From positions 36,564-82,447 of the forward strand of contig NZ_LXGN01000059.1 in NCBI RefSeq assembly GCF_009372255.1: a stretch of DNA of 45,884 nucleotides, written 5' to 3'. The stretch is from Acinetobacter guerrae. Its GTDB lineage: Bacteria > Pseudomonadota > Gammaproteobacteria > Pseudomonadales > Moraxellaceae. The position numbers and the translations under genes were made by a program. This document shows, piece after piece, positions 45,805-45,884 of this stretch (its first letter is position 1; each line of letters begins with the position of its first letter). Under the pieces are notes generated by a model that ran no database searches, was not told the origin of the DNA, and worked only from the letters and a program-made list of their open reading frames with translations.

Positions 45805-45884
45805 GGCAAAGCTATAAATTGAAATATCTATTACGTGCATCACAAATGGCTCGAAGTACTTACTTTTATCATGAGCAACGAGCA
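45727..45884 (+). CDS. IS3-family transposase OrfB, N-terminal part (-1 frame, truncated by window)
   Basis: Read in the -1 frame from just after the slippery site, the product contains SELRQSYKLKYLLRASQMAR and STYFYHEQRA, the usual start of the OrfB catalytic half. The integrase core with the DDE residues is outside the window. Confidence 0.75.

Larger units (their letters stand above)
45200..45884 (+). mobile_element. IS3-family insertion sequence, left part (cut by window edge)
   Basis: The left end probably begins at 45200 with TGAACTGCACCCCGAAAG, a terminal inverted-repeat-like start of the IS3 family, 28 bp after the dehydrogenase stop. It carries orfA and the first part of orfB. The right end and target duplication lie outside the window. 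Confidence 0.8.

Overview
The window looks like a chromosomal segment of an Acinetobacter-type gammaproteobacterium. The basis is AT-rich DNA, a DcaP-like porin with an N-terminal coiled coil, a long (485-residue) GAPDH, RarD/EamA, Obg and proB neighbours, and an IS3-family element at the right edge. The assignment comes from protein resemblance only; no search was run.

Left part (1-10.7 kb): the 3' end of uvrB, a lipocalin, an EamA/RarD permease, a long GAPDH, two adjacent unrecognised membrane-anchored proteins made of beta-like repeats, obgE, proB, and on the minus strand a DUF1615 lipoprotein overlapping a HAD hydrolase.

10.8-17.7 kb: a compact catabolic cluster. A MarR regulator (badR-like) diverges from badH, badI and aliB, then come aliA and a DcaP-like porin. 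Together these encode uptake, CoA activation, dehydrogenation and beta-oxidation-like ring opening of cyclohexanecarboxylate to pimeloyl-CoA. The dedicated enoyl-CoA hydratase (badK) is not present and must come from elsewhere. A promoter with an overlapping inverted repeat lies in the badR-badH gap.

18-25 kb: dusB, a DinB-family protein, a nitronate monooxygenase-like flavoprotein, a radical-SAM/DUF4130 pair of putative DNA modification or repair function lacking its usual uracil-DNA-glycosylase partner, a VIT-family transporter and a DUF1269 protein. About 1.3 kb of very AT-rich non-coding DNA follows, then tRNA-Ser(UGA) on the minus strand with its own promoter and terminator.

27-34.6 kb: a giant type V autotransporter adhesin (about 2,504 codons). 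It has an ESPR signal peptide, a repeat-rich passenger including eight 20-residue GNGNN units, and a C-terminal beta-barrel ending in Trp. A single in-frame TGA at codon 116 splits the gene, so it is a pseudogene, a phase or strain variant, or a sequencing error.

34.7-37 kb: modABC molybdate import, with a ModE-like palindrome over the promoter and a short ModC without the Mop domain.

37-45.2 kb: a ketone-body/short-chain acid cluster. Minus strand: LysR regulator, scoA-scoB CoA transferase, AtoE transporter, acetyl-CoA acetyltransferase. Plus strand: a GntP-family permease and 3-hydroxybutyrate dehydrogenase. This should convert imported 3-hydroxybutyrate and acetoacetate to acetyl-CoA. An IS3-family element begins 28 bp after the dehydrogenase and runs off the window; it has a textbook A AAA AAG frameshift site.
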